Below are positions 38,572 through 47,927 of a DNA stretch of 49,714 bases, piece after piece. Below the pieces are notes generated by a model that worked only from the letters and a program-made list of their open reading frames with translations, had not been told where the DNA came from and did no database searches. This stretch comes from a virus, in the IMG/VR virus record IMGVR_UViG_3300021976_000023, positions 1 through 49,714 of that record. One strand, given 5' to 3'. A program made the position numbers and the translations under genes. Positions within the stretch are counted from its first letter, which is position 1, and each line of letters opens with the position of its first letter.

Positions 38572-38827
38572 TTGAACTCCCTTCCGTTTCGCTTCCCGTT
38601 TCACGTGAAACAGGATAGACGTGGGGGATGCGTTCGATTTTCTCAGGCAAGATGAACGGGTTCGCTTTTGCCATCCCCTGCCAAGTGAAGTGACATAGCG
38701 CGCACACTGGGTGACGCTTTTCAGCGACGTACCAATAGAACCGAGGCGGCCCGCACTCACTTTCCGAGCCTGTCTCACGCGTAATCGTTTGCGTCACGCA
38801 TTCCTCGGGCGCTTCAGGTGGCTTCAT
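38558..38827 (-). CDS. Small CxxC-H protein
   Basis: 89 residues. CALCHFTWQGMAK in the middle and a duplicated SRETGSE/TRETGSE line. The start overlaps the preceding stop by four bases (ATGA). Probably a small metal-binding accessory protein of the replication block. No family recognised. Confidence 0.63.
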   Translation of the reverse strand: MKPPEAPEECVTQTITRETGSESECGPPRFYWYVAEKRHPVCALCHFTWQGMAKANPFILPEKIERIPHVYPVSRETGSETEGSSSDQQ

Positions 38828-39531
38828 TCTGCCTGCTCATTCCGTTGTTCTTCAGTCGCGCGCACCCCATGCACCCACACCACCTCCGCGTAGTCTTCGG
38901 TGTCGGTGTCGGGCCGTGGGATGGGCCGCGCGTGTATCACCTCTGCTGCGTAGCGATTCGTCTTGTCCCCAAGCGCGACGAATGCCACGTCATCCAAGAC
39001 AGCTTTGATTGCATCGTTCAATGTGTGCGCCCACGCGAGATAGGTAACGTTCTTCCCCATGTTCGTTTGTATCTTCACGTCCCACAGTCGAAAGAGCAGG
39101 CGTCGGCGGACCATCGCGAGCTCGCCAAAAACCAAATCCGATTCATCGGGTAGAGTTTGCGTCGCGGAATTGACCGGGGTTACACCGGCGATAGATTCGG
39201 TATCCCGCGCGGGTTCGTCAGCCTTGACTCGACGCGTGACCTCCGCAGCAGCAGTCATCCATGCCGTTTGGACGATGAGCGGTAGCTCTGCCCATCCGCG
39301 TTGCCCGTTGAGTCCTAGGTACTCGGTACCGTCCATTGAACGCCCGAACGCTTCGTACGCCGCTTTACCGATCTCGCGCTCTTTCGTTGTCATCTCACTG
39401 TTCCTCTCCTTGCTTTGATAACCCTGATAACATCCACAAACCCACTCCCGAAAGACACCAGGACTTGGAGTGACATCAATCCGGTACGGACAGATTCGTC
39501 CCAACGGATGAGGAATCAAACGCCTAGTCAT
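38824..39531 (-). CDS. Unknown protein following DNA polymerase
   Basis: 235 residues from the ATG that overlaps the polymerase stop (ATGA). The first 46 residues carry a CPYR...CGCYQGY cysteine group. An internal ATG at 39393 has a strong AAGGAGAGG upstream and would yield 189 residues, so two forms may exist. The body is helical with AAYEAFGRSMDGTEYLGLNG and ends in an acidic stretch. No enzyme motif seen. Confidence 0.65.
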   Translation of the reverse strand: MTRRLIPHPLGRICPYRIDVTPSPGVFREWVCGCYQGYQSKERNSEMTTKEREIGKAAYEAFGRSMDGTEYLGLNGQRGWAELPLIVQTAWMTAAAEVTRRVKADEPARDTESIAGVTPVNSATQTLPDESDLVFGELAMVRRRLLFRLWDVKIQTNMGKNVTYLAWAHTLNDAIKAVLDDVAFVALGDKTNRYAAEVIHARPIPRPDTDTEDYAEVVWVHGVRATEEQRNEQAE

Positions 39532-41534
39532 ACGAGCACCAATCCTCGCGCCTCTACATGGCGATCAATCGAACCGGGGATATCAAACGTCTCTTCAAAC
39601 ATGCGCAGGCCGTTATCGATGATGTCCTGGACACGCCACTCTTCGTCGTGAGCCACTTCGAGGTACGCCGCGTCGTGCACCCAGTTGACCAGCACGCCGG
39701 GGTGCGTGGCTTCGATCCACAACATCCAATCGATACCGAACTCGGCGAGCGACGCCTGTACGAAACGGTTGAACCCCTTGTGCGCGTCCATTCGCCTTTC
39801 CTCTTCGGTGAACCACGAAAGCTTCCCGTTTTTCAGCTTGACGTAGCCGCGCGACTCAACCAGGCGCATACACTGATACACGCTGTTACGGAACTCAGGA
39901 TATTCGTTCCGCCAATTCATAATGAAGTTGGTGACGCGCTGTAGCGGCCACTCGATTCCTGCCTGCCTTGACAAGAGCTGCTGAAACGTACGCGGCCCGA
40001 CATCGAAGATCAGCGAAAAGTTGCCGTTCTTCGCGACCTGACGCATCAACGCCCAATCTTCCGAGCCATCGTTGACAGCACCAAGAGCTGTGATCGCCGT
40101 ATGCGCGTGGAGATCGACACCCTCAACAATCATGTCAATCATCTTCTGGCATTTGGCCCAACGCGCCCCGACACGGAGCTCTGCCTGCCCCAAGTCAAGC
40201 GACCACAGATCATGCCCCTCGCGCGCGGTGACAAGCTCACGGATCGTCGGACAACCCTCGGGCAACCGGTCGCGTATCTGATAGTCCTTCGGAACGGCGA
40301 GCAGATTGATGCGCCCGACGGAGAGCCGCGAGCTCTTGACCGCCACCTGCCGGTAGACCGGCCGTAGCCTGCCGTCGGGTCCGATCGCGTTCGGGTAGGC
40401 CGCATACCATTTCGAGTAGCTGTCGCCAAGCTTTTTCCAACGATCATATTCGGCCGCGTATTTGACCTTGTCACGTTTCATCTTGCCGACGATCTCGGAC
40501 GTGAGTTGAATCTGCCCGGTTGGGGTCATGCTGTACGGTTGGTGGCGGGTTCGCCGAGCCGCACCATCACCGATGATCTGTTCAAAGAAGTAGTGCCGCG
40601 CATGGTTGATGGTGATGTCGTTGTGTGGTTTGCCGGGGGCTGTGCCGAACGGGAGCGCGGCGGCGACGATCGCTTGTTCGTCAAGGATCGAGCTCGCCGC
40701 CTGTAGGCAACCGGCCGCGTTGAATCCGATTCCGCGTTGTTCCATCGCGTACAGCACGCGGCGTAGTTCCAGCGCGCGGTAGGCCCATTCTTCAACGCGG
40801 GTGGCTCCTGGTCGGAAGTCACCGAGCTGCCTCGCGTCGCCCAACCACTGATCCTGTTTGATCATGAGTCGGAGGGTGAGTTCGGCGTCGAGCGAGGCGT
40901 ACCGCGCGATAACGTCCCAGTCGATCAGGTCGTATCGTCCGGTCGGTATCCGATGTTTCTTCAGATACGTCTTGATGATTCGTTCGTCTTCGTTCTCGAC
41001 ACCTGGCGTCCAGGGCAGTCCGGGACGCGGATTGGTGATCCACAGTGCCGGGTTGAGTAGGCCGAGCCGTACCGCCGTCGCTTTCAGCCCGACGGATTCC
41101 ACGGGCCAGATCTCACGGCATACCAGCATGGTGTCCCACACCACGTTTGGGCTGAGTTCCAACCCTGCCCAGTCGCCATCCTCGCGGGCTACTCCCGCGC
41201 GCATCTGCGGACAGTCGTGGTTCGCGTTGTGCATCACAAGGTTGCGGTCGGCGAGCCACCCAAGCAGACATCGCCATTCGTCGCTGTCAAGGTTTACCGC
41301 AACATCATCGAACAACCCGAGCTGGCCGGTCCATTCGGGTTTCCATTCGGTGACACCTTGGTTGAACGGAAACACCCGCGTCTCAATTTGATCACTCTCG
41401 GGGAGCATCCACGCGAGTGAGACGATCGAGACGCGGGCGCCATCGTCGATGTGTAGGCCGGATCCTTCGGTGTCGAGCGCAACCACGATGTCATCTGGCA
41501 AGTCGGGTAGTTCACTAGGCCGATCGATGGTCAT
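39528..41534 (-). CDS. polA: Family A DNA polymerase with 3'-5' exonuclease
   Basis: 668 residues; replicates phage DNA. Start ATG at 41534, because -10 TATGAT ends six bases before it. Exonuclease lines: VALDTEGSGLH (motif I) and HNANHDC (motif II-like). Polymerase lines: DLWSLDLGQAELRVGARWA (motif A), then QVAKNGNFSLIFDVG (motif B), then NWVHDAAYLEV (motif C). It lacks the 5'-3' exonuclease domain, usual for phage PolA-like enzymes. A leaderless message is predicted from the operator-bearing promoter. Confidence 0.93.
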   Translation of the reverse strand: MTIDRPSELPDLPDDIVVALDTEGSGLHIDDGARVSIVSLAWMLPESDQIETRVFPFNQGVTEWKPEWTGQLGLFDDVAVNLDSDEWRCLLGWLADRNLVMHNANHDCPQMRAGVAREDGDWAGLELSPNVVWDTMLVCREIWPVESVGLKATAVRLGLLNPALWITNPRPGLPWTPGVENEDERIIKTYLKKHRIPTGRYDLIDWDVIARYASLDAELTLRLMIKQDQWLGDARQLGDFRPGATRVEEWAYRALELRRVLYAMEQRGIGFNAAGCLQAASSILDEQAIVAAALPFGTAPGKPHNDITINHARHYFFEQIIGDGAARRTRHQPYSMTPTGQIQLTSEIVGKMKRDKVKYAAEYDRWKKLGDSYSKWYAAYPNAIGPDGRLRPVYRQVAVKSSRLSVGRINLLAVPKDYQIRDRLPEGCPTIRELVTAREGHDLWSLDLGQAELRVGARWAKCQKMIDMIVEGVDLHAHTAITALGAVNDGSEDWALMRQVAKNGNFSLIFDVGPRTFQQLLSRQAGIEWPLQRVTNFIMNWRNEYPEFRNSVYQCMRLVESRGYVKLKNGKLSWFTEEERRMDAHKGFNRFVQASLAEFGIDWMLWIEATHPGVLVNWVHDAAYLEVAHDEEWRVQDIIDNGLRMFEETFDIPGSIDRHVEARGLVLV

Positions 41535-41588
41535 TCTTAGATCATAGTCGAACCTTGACCCCTGGTCACGGTGTTGCCCGAGGGTCAA
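41535..41588 (-). promoter_or_regulatory. Promoter with two operators, DNA polymerase gene
   Basis: Dyads TTGACC-CCT-GGTCAC (41555-41569) and TTGCCC-GAG-GGTCAA (41574-41588). Leftward: GTGACC, 17 bp, TATGAT, then six bases to the ATG at 41534. The best -10 in the replication block. Confidence 0.82.
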
Positions 41589-41643
41589 GCTCGAATGTCG
41601 TCCGCGATCCTGCCGGCCCGCCCGGACACCCCCTCGCGGGCGG

Positions 41644-41940
41644 CTAGTTGAGGGTGTGTGCTGGCACATTCCATCGGGGGGTGGGGGTGGTGGCGTCGAA
41701 CGTGACTGGTTCTATCTCGCCTGTCCGCTTGTTGATCGCGAAGACCACCGCGAAGATCGAGCCGTTGGGACCGAACATCATCATTGATGTTCGTCGTTCG
41801 ACGGTGGCGACGCCTTGGATCGGGTCGTCGAACGTCACGACTCGTCGGTGCTCCGACATCCCCCCTGACATAAAGACACCGTTCGATTGCAATAAGTCAC
41901 AAGCACGACACACGATCATCCCTATCTGATCTTGATCCAC
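41644..41940 (-). CDS. Small protein upstream of polymerase promoter
   Basis: 98 residues from a GTG at 41940 with AAAGGAC upstream; an ATG seven codons later is possible. It begins DQDQIGMIVCRACDLL (CRAC motif), then beta-rich GVATVERRTSMMMFGPNGSIFA, ending with a Pro/Thr-rich part. No function evident. It lies between the 42083 gene and the polymerase promoter. The 142 bases to the right (41941-42082) hold no clear gene. Confidence 0.6.
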   Translation of the reverse strand: MDQDQIGMIVCRACDLLQSNGVFMSGGMSEHRRVVTFDDPIQGVATVERRTSMMMFGPNGSIFAVVFAINKRTGEIEPVTFDATTPTPRWNVPAHTLN

Positions 41941-42082
41941 CCGAGAGAAGATCCACTAGTCCTTTTCGCGCGACCCGGACGGGCCAGAGCGACCACACAC
42001 GCCATTCTTGCCGCCCCGCGTCGCCGTGAGCGCCTCAAATCCCTGACTTGGACAAGAGGGCCGGGACCAAATTGTGATCTTG

Positions 42083-42949
42083 TTAGGAGGGCTCTGAGCC
42101 GTTCTGCTCCGATGCGGTGAGTAGCCATCGTTTCGCCCGTCCGTCGACGTCGTCGATCACACACGCAACCCGTCGGGCCGCGTGTAGGGCTCGCAACGCG
42201 GAACGCACCGAATCGTTGCTCTTTCCGGTGAACACCGAAAGTGTCCGCACTGTGAAGCCGTGAGCCGATTCGACGGGATCCGCGAGCCCCGCCCGTTGCA
42301 TGGCATGCATGATCGCATCCTGTACGGGGGTGTTGGCGATGGCGACCGGGATCGCGGGGTCGAGCGATCCGGCGTCGACGGCCAACCGGAGTGCCCGGGT
42401 GGCCTGCGCTTCGAGCTCGGCTATCTCGCGGTGGATCTTCCGGAGCTTGCGTACCCGGTCCCGCTTCTGATCGTCGAGCCAGAGCAGGTACCGGGAGTGT
42501 CTGGCCCGCTCGTGGTCGAGTTTGGCGACTCGTTGCCGGCTGTCGTACGGCAGCATCCGCAGCAGATGATCGGGGAACGTGGCCTCGTTCGCGGGAGTGG
42601 GCTCGTCGCGCGGCGGCAGGGTCACGGTGAGCTCCCCTTCGGGTAGCGCCGCGATCCTGGCCTGTATCCGGGCCTCTTCGGCATGAGCCGGCCCGTAGGC
42701 CGCTTCCCACGCGTCGGCTCTGTCCTGGACGGCAGTCCAGTCCGCTTCAGCCTCGACCGCGCGCCAGTCCGCCGGTCCGAGTCCGCCGGCCCGTTGCCGG
42801 CGTTGTTCGTCAACCCGCTTCTGAAGGTCACCAACCGGGTCAAGATAGGTCGTACCGGGCAATCCTCGTTTGGATGCGACGTTGGTTGCTTCCTGAAGCC
42901 GCTGGCGCTCATGCTCGGCAGCCAATTGATCATGGTCTGGATCATGCAT
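42083..42949 (-). CDS. Coiled-coil protein with C-terminal winged helix, origin-proximal
   Basis: 288 residues. A long charged coiled-coil region (LQKRVDEQRRQRAGG to about 185) and a C-terminal winged-helix-like segment (HGFTVRTLSVFTGKSNDSVR). The start ATG at 42949 has AAAGGAAG upstream and directly borders the predicted origin, so it may be an origin-binding or replication control protein, though it could equally be a general DNA-binding protein. Not recognised as a known Rep family. Confidence 0.68.
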   Translation of the reverse strand: MHDPDHDQLAAEHERQRLQEATNVASKRGLPGTTYLDPVGDLQKRVDEQRRQRAGGLGPADWRAVEAEADWTAVQDRADAWEAAYGPAHAEEARIQARIAALPEGELTVTLPPRDEPTPANEATFPDHLLRMLPYDSRQRVAKLDHERARHSRYLLWLDDQKRDRVRKLRKIHREIAELEAQATRALRLAVDAGSLDPAIPVAIANTPVQDAIMHAMQRAGLADPVESAHGFTVRTLSVFTGKSNDSVRSALRALHAARRVACVIDDVDGRAKRWLLTASEQNGSEPS

Positions 42950-43371
42950 TTGATCTTCCTTTCAAGATCGGGTACCCGGGGACACCGTTTCTGAGTACAC
43001 ACACACACCTTTTACAGAAGGACGAATATAAAATTGACCACCAAGGGGTACCCCCCTCCCCTCACTACTATACAACTAGAGGCCCTCTCACACACACGTC
43101 ATACATCCACATCTACCATGTACCTGATCTATCTTTCTTATATATACCAAGGGATACAGGGGTGTACCTAGGGGGGTACCCAAGGGTGCCCCTGGGGGTG
43201 GCCGTGAGCTTCTGGAGGTGGTCCCCCAGCTCTCTCTCTGGCTAATTGATCTTCTACCGTTCATAGAAGATCTTTTAGCCATTCCACACAGTTAAGATCG
43301 CTAGTTATGACTCACAGTTACGGCCACCCACCAATCCGTGATGGGCCCCTTGGGGACGGGTGTCCCGGCCT
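42950..43371. other. Gene-free region, candidate replication origin
   Basis: 422 bases without a gene between the prim-pol/helicase gene and the coiled-coil gene. AT-rich patches (43024-43038 and 43110-43150, including TTCTTATATATACC) alternate with GC repeats. GGTACC occurs within palindromes at 42971, 43047 and 43176. GATCTT or AAGATC occurs five times. GATCTTCTA-7-TAGAAGATC forms a perfect 9-bp inverted repeat (43248-43272), and CTGGGGG/CCCCCAG another. Iteron-like repeats, an AT-rich melt zone and a neighbouring primase suggest an origin. No DnaA box was seen. Confidence 0.55.
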
Positions 43372-46098
43372 CTAAAGGCCACTCAGGGGGGTGTCCGGAG
43401 GGAAGTTCGGATTCGAGCCCGGCGGACGCGGACGCTCACGAGCGAAGTCGGTACGGGCCAGCACTACCGCCGACACCGCATCCGGTAGCCGCCAGTACCG
43501 AGCCCGCCGCCGCTCGTCCCCATCGATCCGCAACCGCATCGAGTCCGTGACCGCGTTGGTGATGCCCAGGCGCCTCTTCTGCGCATGCAAAGCCGCCGCG
43601 TCGTCCGTTCTGGCCTCGACCGTCCAATGTTTTTCAGCCATATAGGCAATCATCCGTTCGGGGCTGAACAGGACCACGAACGGGCCGTCGATTTTGAGCT
43701 GCCGAACGATGACCGGCGGAACGAGACCACGATTATCGGTCACCAATTCGGACGGGAAGACGCACGCGGTCAGCATCTTGGGCAACAGCTCCAACACGAG
43801 TCTGTTGTATCCGTCCGCGCTAGCGTCCCTACTACCTACCCACGCATCCACATATCCGATCCATTTCGGGTCGTCGGTCATTACGGACAAAAGACGCGCC
43901 CCGAGTCGCAGCAGCGCGATCTTGTCACCGGTGCGACCCGAGAGTTCACCGCGCAACGTGTTCCAGTCCTCGACCACCCCCCCGTCCACACTTCCATTTA
44001 CGCCACCCGCCGCGAGCTGATCGAACGCCTGCCCCGCGAGGCGCAGCACGTCCGCCGACAGCACCGTGAGATCGGCGGTACCGACCCGGTCCACCGAGGG
44101 GTAGCGGCGCATCAGCGCCTTGACGTCGTCCCACTGGCTACGTCCAGGCTCGCCTGGACGGACCGACAACCGACCTTTGATCTCGGGAGGTTCGATCAGC
44201 ACCACCCGTTCGATCATGGCCTGTTGGCCGCCCAGAGCGAGCGTCTCCCCGGACAGCAGCAACGACCCGCGTAGCACCGCGTCGACCGTGTCAACGCGGT
44301 TCTCGCCTTTCTTCGAGACCGATGACGATGACGCAACCGCGCGGACGATCTCCTGATAGGCGTCGGGTTTCGTCGCGTCATCCACCCACACGATGCCCGC
44401 GTTGTTCACCCGCAACTCGTCACGCAGAACGGGCACCGTCGGCACGGTAGGCCCCTGAACGTTGCCGGAAAGGGAAACAAGCAAGGCGAACATGCCGGTT
44501 GTCTTAGCGGCGCCCGATGGCGCCTCGATACCCATGATCGGGAAGTGGGAGACGTCGGTAAGCCGGGGGCGTACCAGTGCAGCCGCCCACCACGCGCCGA
44601 ATATCGCGGCGATCGTCTCATCATGAAAGGTGAGTACCTCTCGGAGAACCGACCTGGCCTCTTCGAGGCCGCGTGAACCGTACCGGTAACGCTGCGAACC
44701 CTTCGCGGGTATCCGGGGACGGATCTCCTTGTGGTCGCCGATCGTGTCCGAGTCGGCCCGGATGATTCCCTCGTAGCAGATGAATTCGTTTCCGTGCCAA
44801 CCGAGCGAGGCGGCTACCGCGTATTCGGCGGGTTTCTGGGATTCGAGATAAAGCCTGAGAGCCTCCCCGGTCGGAATCGCTTTCGCCTTACCGGCGATGG
44901 TGGTCGGCGGATGGATACCAGACCCATGACGCGCAAGCCACCGTCGCAGCGCTTTACCGTCTGCAAAAACATCGGAAGACAACCGATCCAATACTGTTGA
45001 TCCGTCTGGCTTTGAAACGAGCACGTCGTACACACGTTCGGACTCAGAATCACCTTGTGTGACACCTGTGGCAAGGAGATCACAGTCAGCCCATTCTCCA
45101 AGGCTCGGACTGAATCCGCCGGAAGCGGTCGGGACCGCCGTGACCACCAAAATCCGTTGCCCATCGCCGGTCAGCCATCCACTTTCTGTTGTTGGTGCCT
45201 TGGTCGAGTTCGCGCCGTTGGCTGTCGCGCGCTTTCTTTCTTCTGTCAGCCATACCGAGCGGGTGGTTTTGTCGGTGTTCTCACGGGCCTGCGGGTGGTC
45301 CGACAGACCCTCGATCGCATATACGATGTCACGGTAGAATTCAAATGGCTTCCCGGCATCGTGGAACAGTGCGGCGAAGTGCCCGCATACTTGCGTGTAC
45401 CAGTTGTTACCGCGTTGCGGGCTGTCGGGCTTGACCGCGAGTAGCTCTCCGAGTTTGGAGCGGGTCCCGACCCCTATAGCACTCCCCGAGCTCCCAGGGC
45501 TACCGCCCATCGAGCCACCGGCACCCGAGCTCGCCGCCAGACCTGGCACGGTGTCGAGCCCGGCATGCGCCCGCGAGAGCAGGACATCCGGGAGTTTCGG
45601 CCACCACCCGTCGGTGTCGGTGCGCCCTGGCCACACCCCCGGCATGTTCACCCAGACGTAGCGGTGCCCCGATTCGTGCAAGGAGGGTGGCGTGACGATG
45701 CCACCGCCACCTGATCGCACTTCACATTCGATAAGGGTGCCTTCGTACGGCTTACGGAAAGACCAGTTATCAGCCTCTTCCCGCCATGCGAAGTAAAAAT
45801 GCCATCCCTTCGAGGTTTTGGCTTTCGGTCCGTCTTCGAGGCCAGGAATACGCGCACGCCAGAAAGTCAGGGTGTCATCGTTGTCCGTGTCTAGCACGAC
45901 GATGCCTGAGACTTTCCCAGCTACCACCCAATAGTTGGTAGGAAGGACGAACCATTGACGGATCTGTCCTTCCGGAACCATTTGATCCTGAAACTTGCGC
46001 CATTCAATGATCGGCTTTTTCTTGCGCAACGGGGCGGGTAGAACGTTGAGGCCCCAACCGCGTAGTTGCAACGCCGCTTCAATGTTCTGATTGCCCAC
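43372..46098 (-). CDS. Prim-pol primase fused to DUF927/AAA helicase
   Basis: 908 residues from GTG 46098, chosen because a terminator-like hairpin (46125-46163) lies between it and the upstream frame. Residues about 5-175 are a bifunctional primase/polymerase (RGWGLNVLPAPLRKKKPIIEW, then VVLDTDNDD, then TSKGWHFYF). The second half is a DUF927-type ATPase: GIEAPSGAAKTTG as Walker A and GIVWVDDATKP as Walker B, then the NRVDTVDAVLRGSLLLSGET line. It primes and unwinds phage DNA. The predicted origin follows directly. Family is secure. Confidence 0.92.
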   Translation of the reverse strand: MGNQNIEAALQLRGWGLNVLPAPLRKKKPIIEWRKFQDQMVPEGQIRQWFVLPTNYWVVAGKVSGIVVLDTDNDDTLTFWRARIPGLEDGPKAKTSKGWHFYFAWREEADNWSFRKPYEGTLIECEVRSGGGGIVTPPSLHESGHRYVWVNMPGVWPGRTDTDGWWPKLPDVLLSRAHAGLDTVPGLAASSGAGGSMGGSPGSSGSAIGVGTRSKLGELLAVKPDSPQRGNNWYTQVCGHFAALFHDAGKPFEFYRDIVYAIEGLSDHPQARENTDKTTRSVWLTEERKRATANGANSTKAPTTESGWLTGDGQRILVVTAVPTASGGFSPSLGEWADCDLLATGVTQGDSESERVYDVLVSKPDGSTVLDRLSSDVFADGKALRRWLARHGSGIHPPTTIAGKAKAIPTGEALRLYLESQKPAEYAVAASLGWHGNEFICYEGIIRADSDTIGDHKEIRPRIPAKGSQRYRYGSRGLEEARSVLREVLTFHDETIAAIFGAWWAAALVRPRLTDVSHFPIMGIEAPSGAAKTTGMFALLVSLSGNVQGPTVPTVPVLRDELRVNNAGIVWVDDATKPDAYQEIVRAVASSSSVSKKGENRVDTVDAVLRGSLLLSGETLALGGQQAMIERVVLIEPPEIKGRLSVRPGEPGRSQWDDVKALMRRYPSVDRVGTADLTVLSADVLRLAGQAFDQLAAGGVNGSVDGGVVEDWNTLRGELSGRTGDKIALLRLGARLLSVMTDDPKWIGYVDAWVGSRDASADGYNRLVLELLPKMLTACVFPSELVTDNRGLVPPVIVRQLKIDGPFVVLFSPERMIAYMAEKHWTVEARTDDAAALHAQKRRLGITNAVTDSMRLRIDGDERRRARYWRLPDAVSAVVLARTDFARERPRPPGSNPNFPPDTPLSGL

Positions 46099-46124
46099 TT
46101 CACACGCTCGTTTCTTGGAGACAA

Positions 46125-46163
46125 CTACGGCCGGTAGCCGCCGGACGCAGCTACCGGCCGTAG
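46125..46163 (-). terminator. Hairpin between SSB and prim-pol
   Basis: Perfect 13-bp stem (CTACGGCCGGTAG with CTACCGGCCGTAG), 13-base loop, then TTGTCTCC leftward. Probably a partial terminator that sets lower primase expression. Confidence 0.72.
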
Positions 46164-46182
46164 GCCGAACATCAGCAGACAA

Positions 46183-46677
46183 TCAGTCCCATGCGGCCGA
46201 TTCGTCGGCACTGGCCATCTTCGAGACGGTACCGCCAGCGCCTCCCGCCGCTACGGCGCCCGAGCCCGGAAGCAGAGCGATGATCTTGTTCTCCTGTTCG
46301 CCTTCGGCGCCCTTGTACTTCGCCTTGACGCCGATGTTCGCGAGGCACTCGGCGTCGATGAACTCACGGTCTTCGGACTCGAAGGTTAGTCCGTGCGCAC
46401 GGAACGGCATCGCCATGAGCGAAGCAGCTTCCGGGGCGTACGACGCGGTGTGCCAGAACTTCGCCCGACGGACCGCCCGTCCCTCACTGTCGAGCTGGTC
46501 AGGAACGATCTCGTACTCCCATTCGGCTTTGAGCGCGTCCGGGTCACTCTTCAGCGGAATTCCGAACGAAACCTTGGTGCAGCGCACCCGGTAGATCCCC
46601 GGGAGAATCGGCTTGAAGCCCGTCGACACTTCCGACTGTTCCGCCGTTTGCGCGATATTTTGCGGCAACCTAGGCAT
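46183..46677 (-). CDS. Single-stranded DNA-binding protein-like (DUF669-type)
   Basis: 164 residues from ATG 46677 after GAAAGG. The core (FKPILPGIYRVRCTKVSFGI, then KFWHTASYAPE) is beta-rich and matches the DUF669-like SSB substitutes that accompany Sak4 recombinases. The C terminus is Ala/Gly-rich and ends acidic (DESAAWD), as in SSB proteins that recruit partners. The 157-base gap from the Sak4 gene contains only a loose GCCGGCAGG/CCTGCCGGC hairpin. Confidence 0.78.
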   Translation of the reverse strand: MPRLPQNIAQTAEQSEVSTGFKPILPGIYRVRCTKVSFGIPLKSDPDALKAEWEYEIVPDQLDSEGRAVRRAKFWHTASYAPEAASLMAMPFRAHGLTFESEDREFIDAECLANIGVKAKYKGAEGEQENKIIALLPGSGAVAAGGAGGTVSKMASADESAAWD

Positions 46678-46834
46678 GACTGTACCTTTCGTGAGACAAA
46701 CAGTGTCAAACATTGATGTGTTGTTCGAGAAAGCTAAGAGCCGGCAGGCACCTTTACAACCCTCACGTAGTGGTTTTTCGACGGACGTTTCGTAGTTACC
46801 CGTTCGGTCCGGGCAACCCTGCCGGCCTTCCCGG

Positions 46835-47860
46835 TCACGCGACGGTTGGTTCCGCTACCGCCGCGATCTCGGGAGTCTGGGTCAGCACGGGAGTCTGCGC
46901 CATCGCGCGAGCCTTCGCGAGCTGAAAGATCTCATCGGTGTCTTTGGTGAGCGTGCCGTTGATGTAGGCGAGAATGCGCGTGAACGTCGCCGAAGGCATG
47001 CGCTTAGGGAGATCAGCGCTGTTCCGATCCTTGCCTCGGTACTTGCCGCCGTGCGGCACGGTCCAACCGGCGTACAACACGTCCGCGTTCTCATCATCCG
47101 AACCAGTGACGGCCACGGTGTGAACGAGCACATCCACAAATCCCGGGATCTCACTCATCAGTGCGGGGTTGACCGCCGGCCCGTACGCCACCTTGCCGTC
47201 CGGGTCACTGTCGCGCCGTTCCAGCGCGGTCAAACCGAAGTGGCAAGGCAGAGCTCGAAACTTGCGCAACAGATCCGAAACCTGATTGGTGGCGACGCCG
47301 TAGTCCGACCGATCGGTGAACCATCGGTCGCGGGCCTTCGAGGTCCCCCGGTTCTTCGTGAACTGCCGTTCCCGTTCGGTGGCGATCAGGATGCGCACGA
47401 TTTCAGTGAGGCTGTCGAATCCGACACCGGCCCACGAATGGGGGTCCGCGAGGAGATCGGATTTCATGCTGTAGTAGACCGCTTCGAGCCCGTCGAACGA
47501 GAGTTCCTCGCCTGCGAGGGTATTGGGCCACGGGATGATGTTGTCGGTGTCGATGCCTCGCTTGCGCAGAGCCCGTGGCTTCGCGCCAGCTTCAGCGTTC
47601 ACGAGTAGCACGCGGCCGAGATTGGCCATATCCAGGAGGTTGGTCGTCTTGCCGGTGCCTTCCTGCCCGTAGAATCCGAGCGTCAGGAAGTCGGTTTCAT
47701 CAGACAGACCCGGGAGGGCGCCCAGATTGATCCGTGCGGGACTGGTCGAGCTCGCCGGGGGTGCAGCAGCTACCGGGCGGATATCGGGGACCTTCGGTTC
47801 GCCTGTCGCTACTGCCGTCTGAACCTCGGGCGATAGTGCGGGGGTCGCAGCTTTCGGCAT
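46835..47860 (-). CDS. Sak4-like RecA-family recombination ATPase
   Basis: 341 residues; promotes strand annealing or exchange. Proline- and alanine-rich N terminus, then TLGFYGQEGTGKTTNLLDMA (Walker A), an Asp in GVGFDSLTE as Walker B-like, and ERDRWFTDRSDYG-type lines typical of phage Sak4 (AAA_24). It follows a Cas4-like nuclease and precedes an SSB, the standard exonuclease-recombinase-SSB group. ATG 47860 has GGAG upstream. Confidence 0.87.
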   Translation of the reverse strand: MPKAATPALSPEVQTAVATGEPKVPDIRPVAAAPPASSTSPARINLGALPGLSDETDFLTLGFYGQEGTGKTTNLLDMANLGRVLLVNAEAGAKPRALRKRGIDTDNIIPWPNTLAGEELSFDGLEAVYYSMKSDLLADPHSWAGVGFDSLTEIVRILIATERERQFTKNRGTSKARDRWFTDRSDYGVATNQVSDLLRKFRALPCHFGLTALERRDSDPDGKVAYGPAVNPALMSEIPGFVDVLVHTVAVTGSDDENADVLYAGWTVPHGGKYRGKDRNSADLPKRMPSATFTRILAYINGTLTKDTDEIFQLAKARAMAQTPVLTQTPEIAAVAEPTVA

Positions 47861-47927
47861 AGGGAAGACTCCAATCTCAATGTCTGCCCATCATGGCACG
47901 GCCTTGACCCCTGGTCAAACCCCTGGT
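47861..47927 (-). promoter_or_regulatory. Promoter-operator of the Sak4 gene
   Basis: Dyad TTGACC-CCT-GGTCAA (47904-47918). Leftward TTGACC, 17 bp, CATGAT, then a 29-base leader with GGAG. A second half-site (TGGTCTA) overlaps the right side. Confidence 0.72.

Noticed and set aside
41941-42082. Possible 27-codon gene in the gap
   Set aside because: Short frame starting MACVVALARPG has no ribosome site or promoter; left as non-coding.
41922-42710. 262-codon minus-strand frame overlapping the coiled-coil gene
   Set aside because: Arg/Ala-rich, no ribosome site, same-strand overlap with the better-supported 42083-42949 gene.
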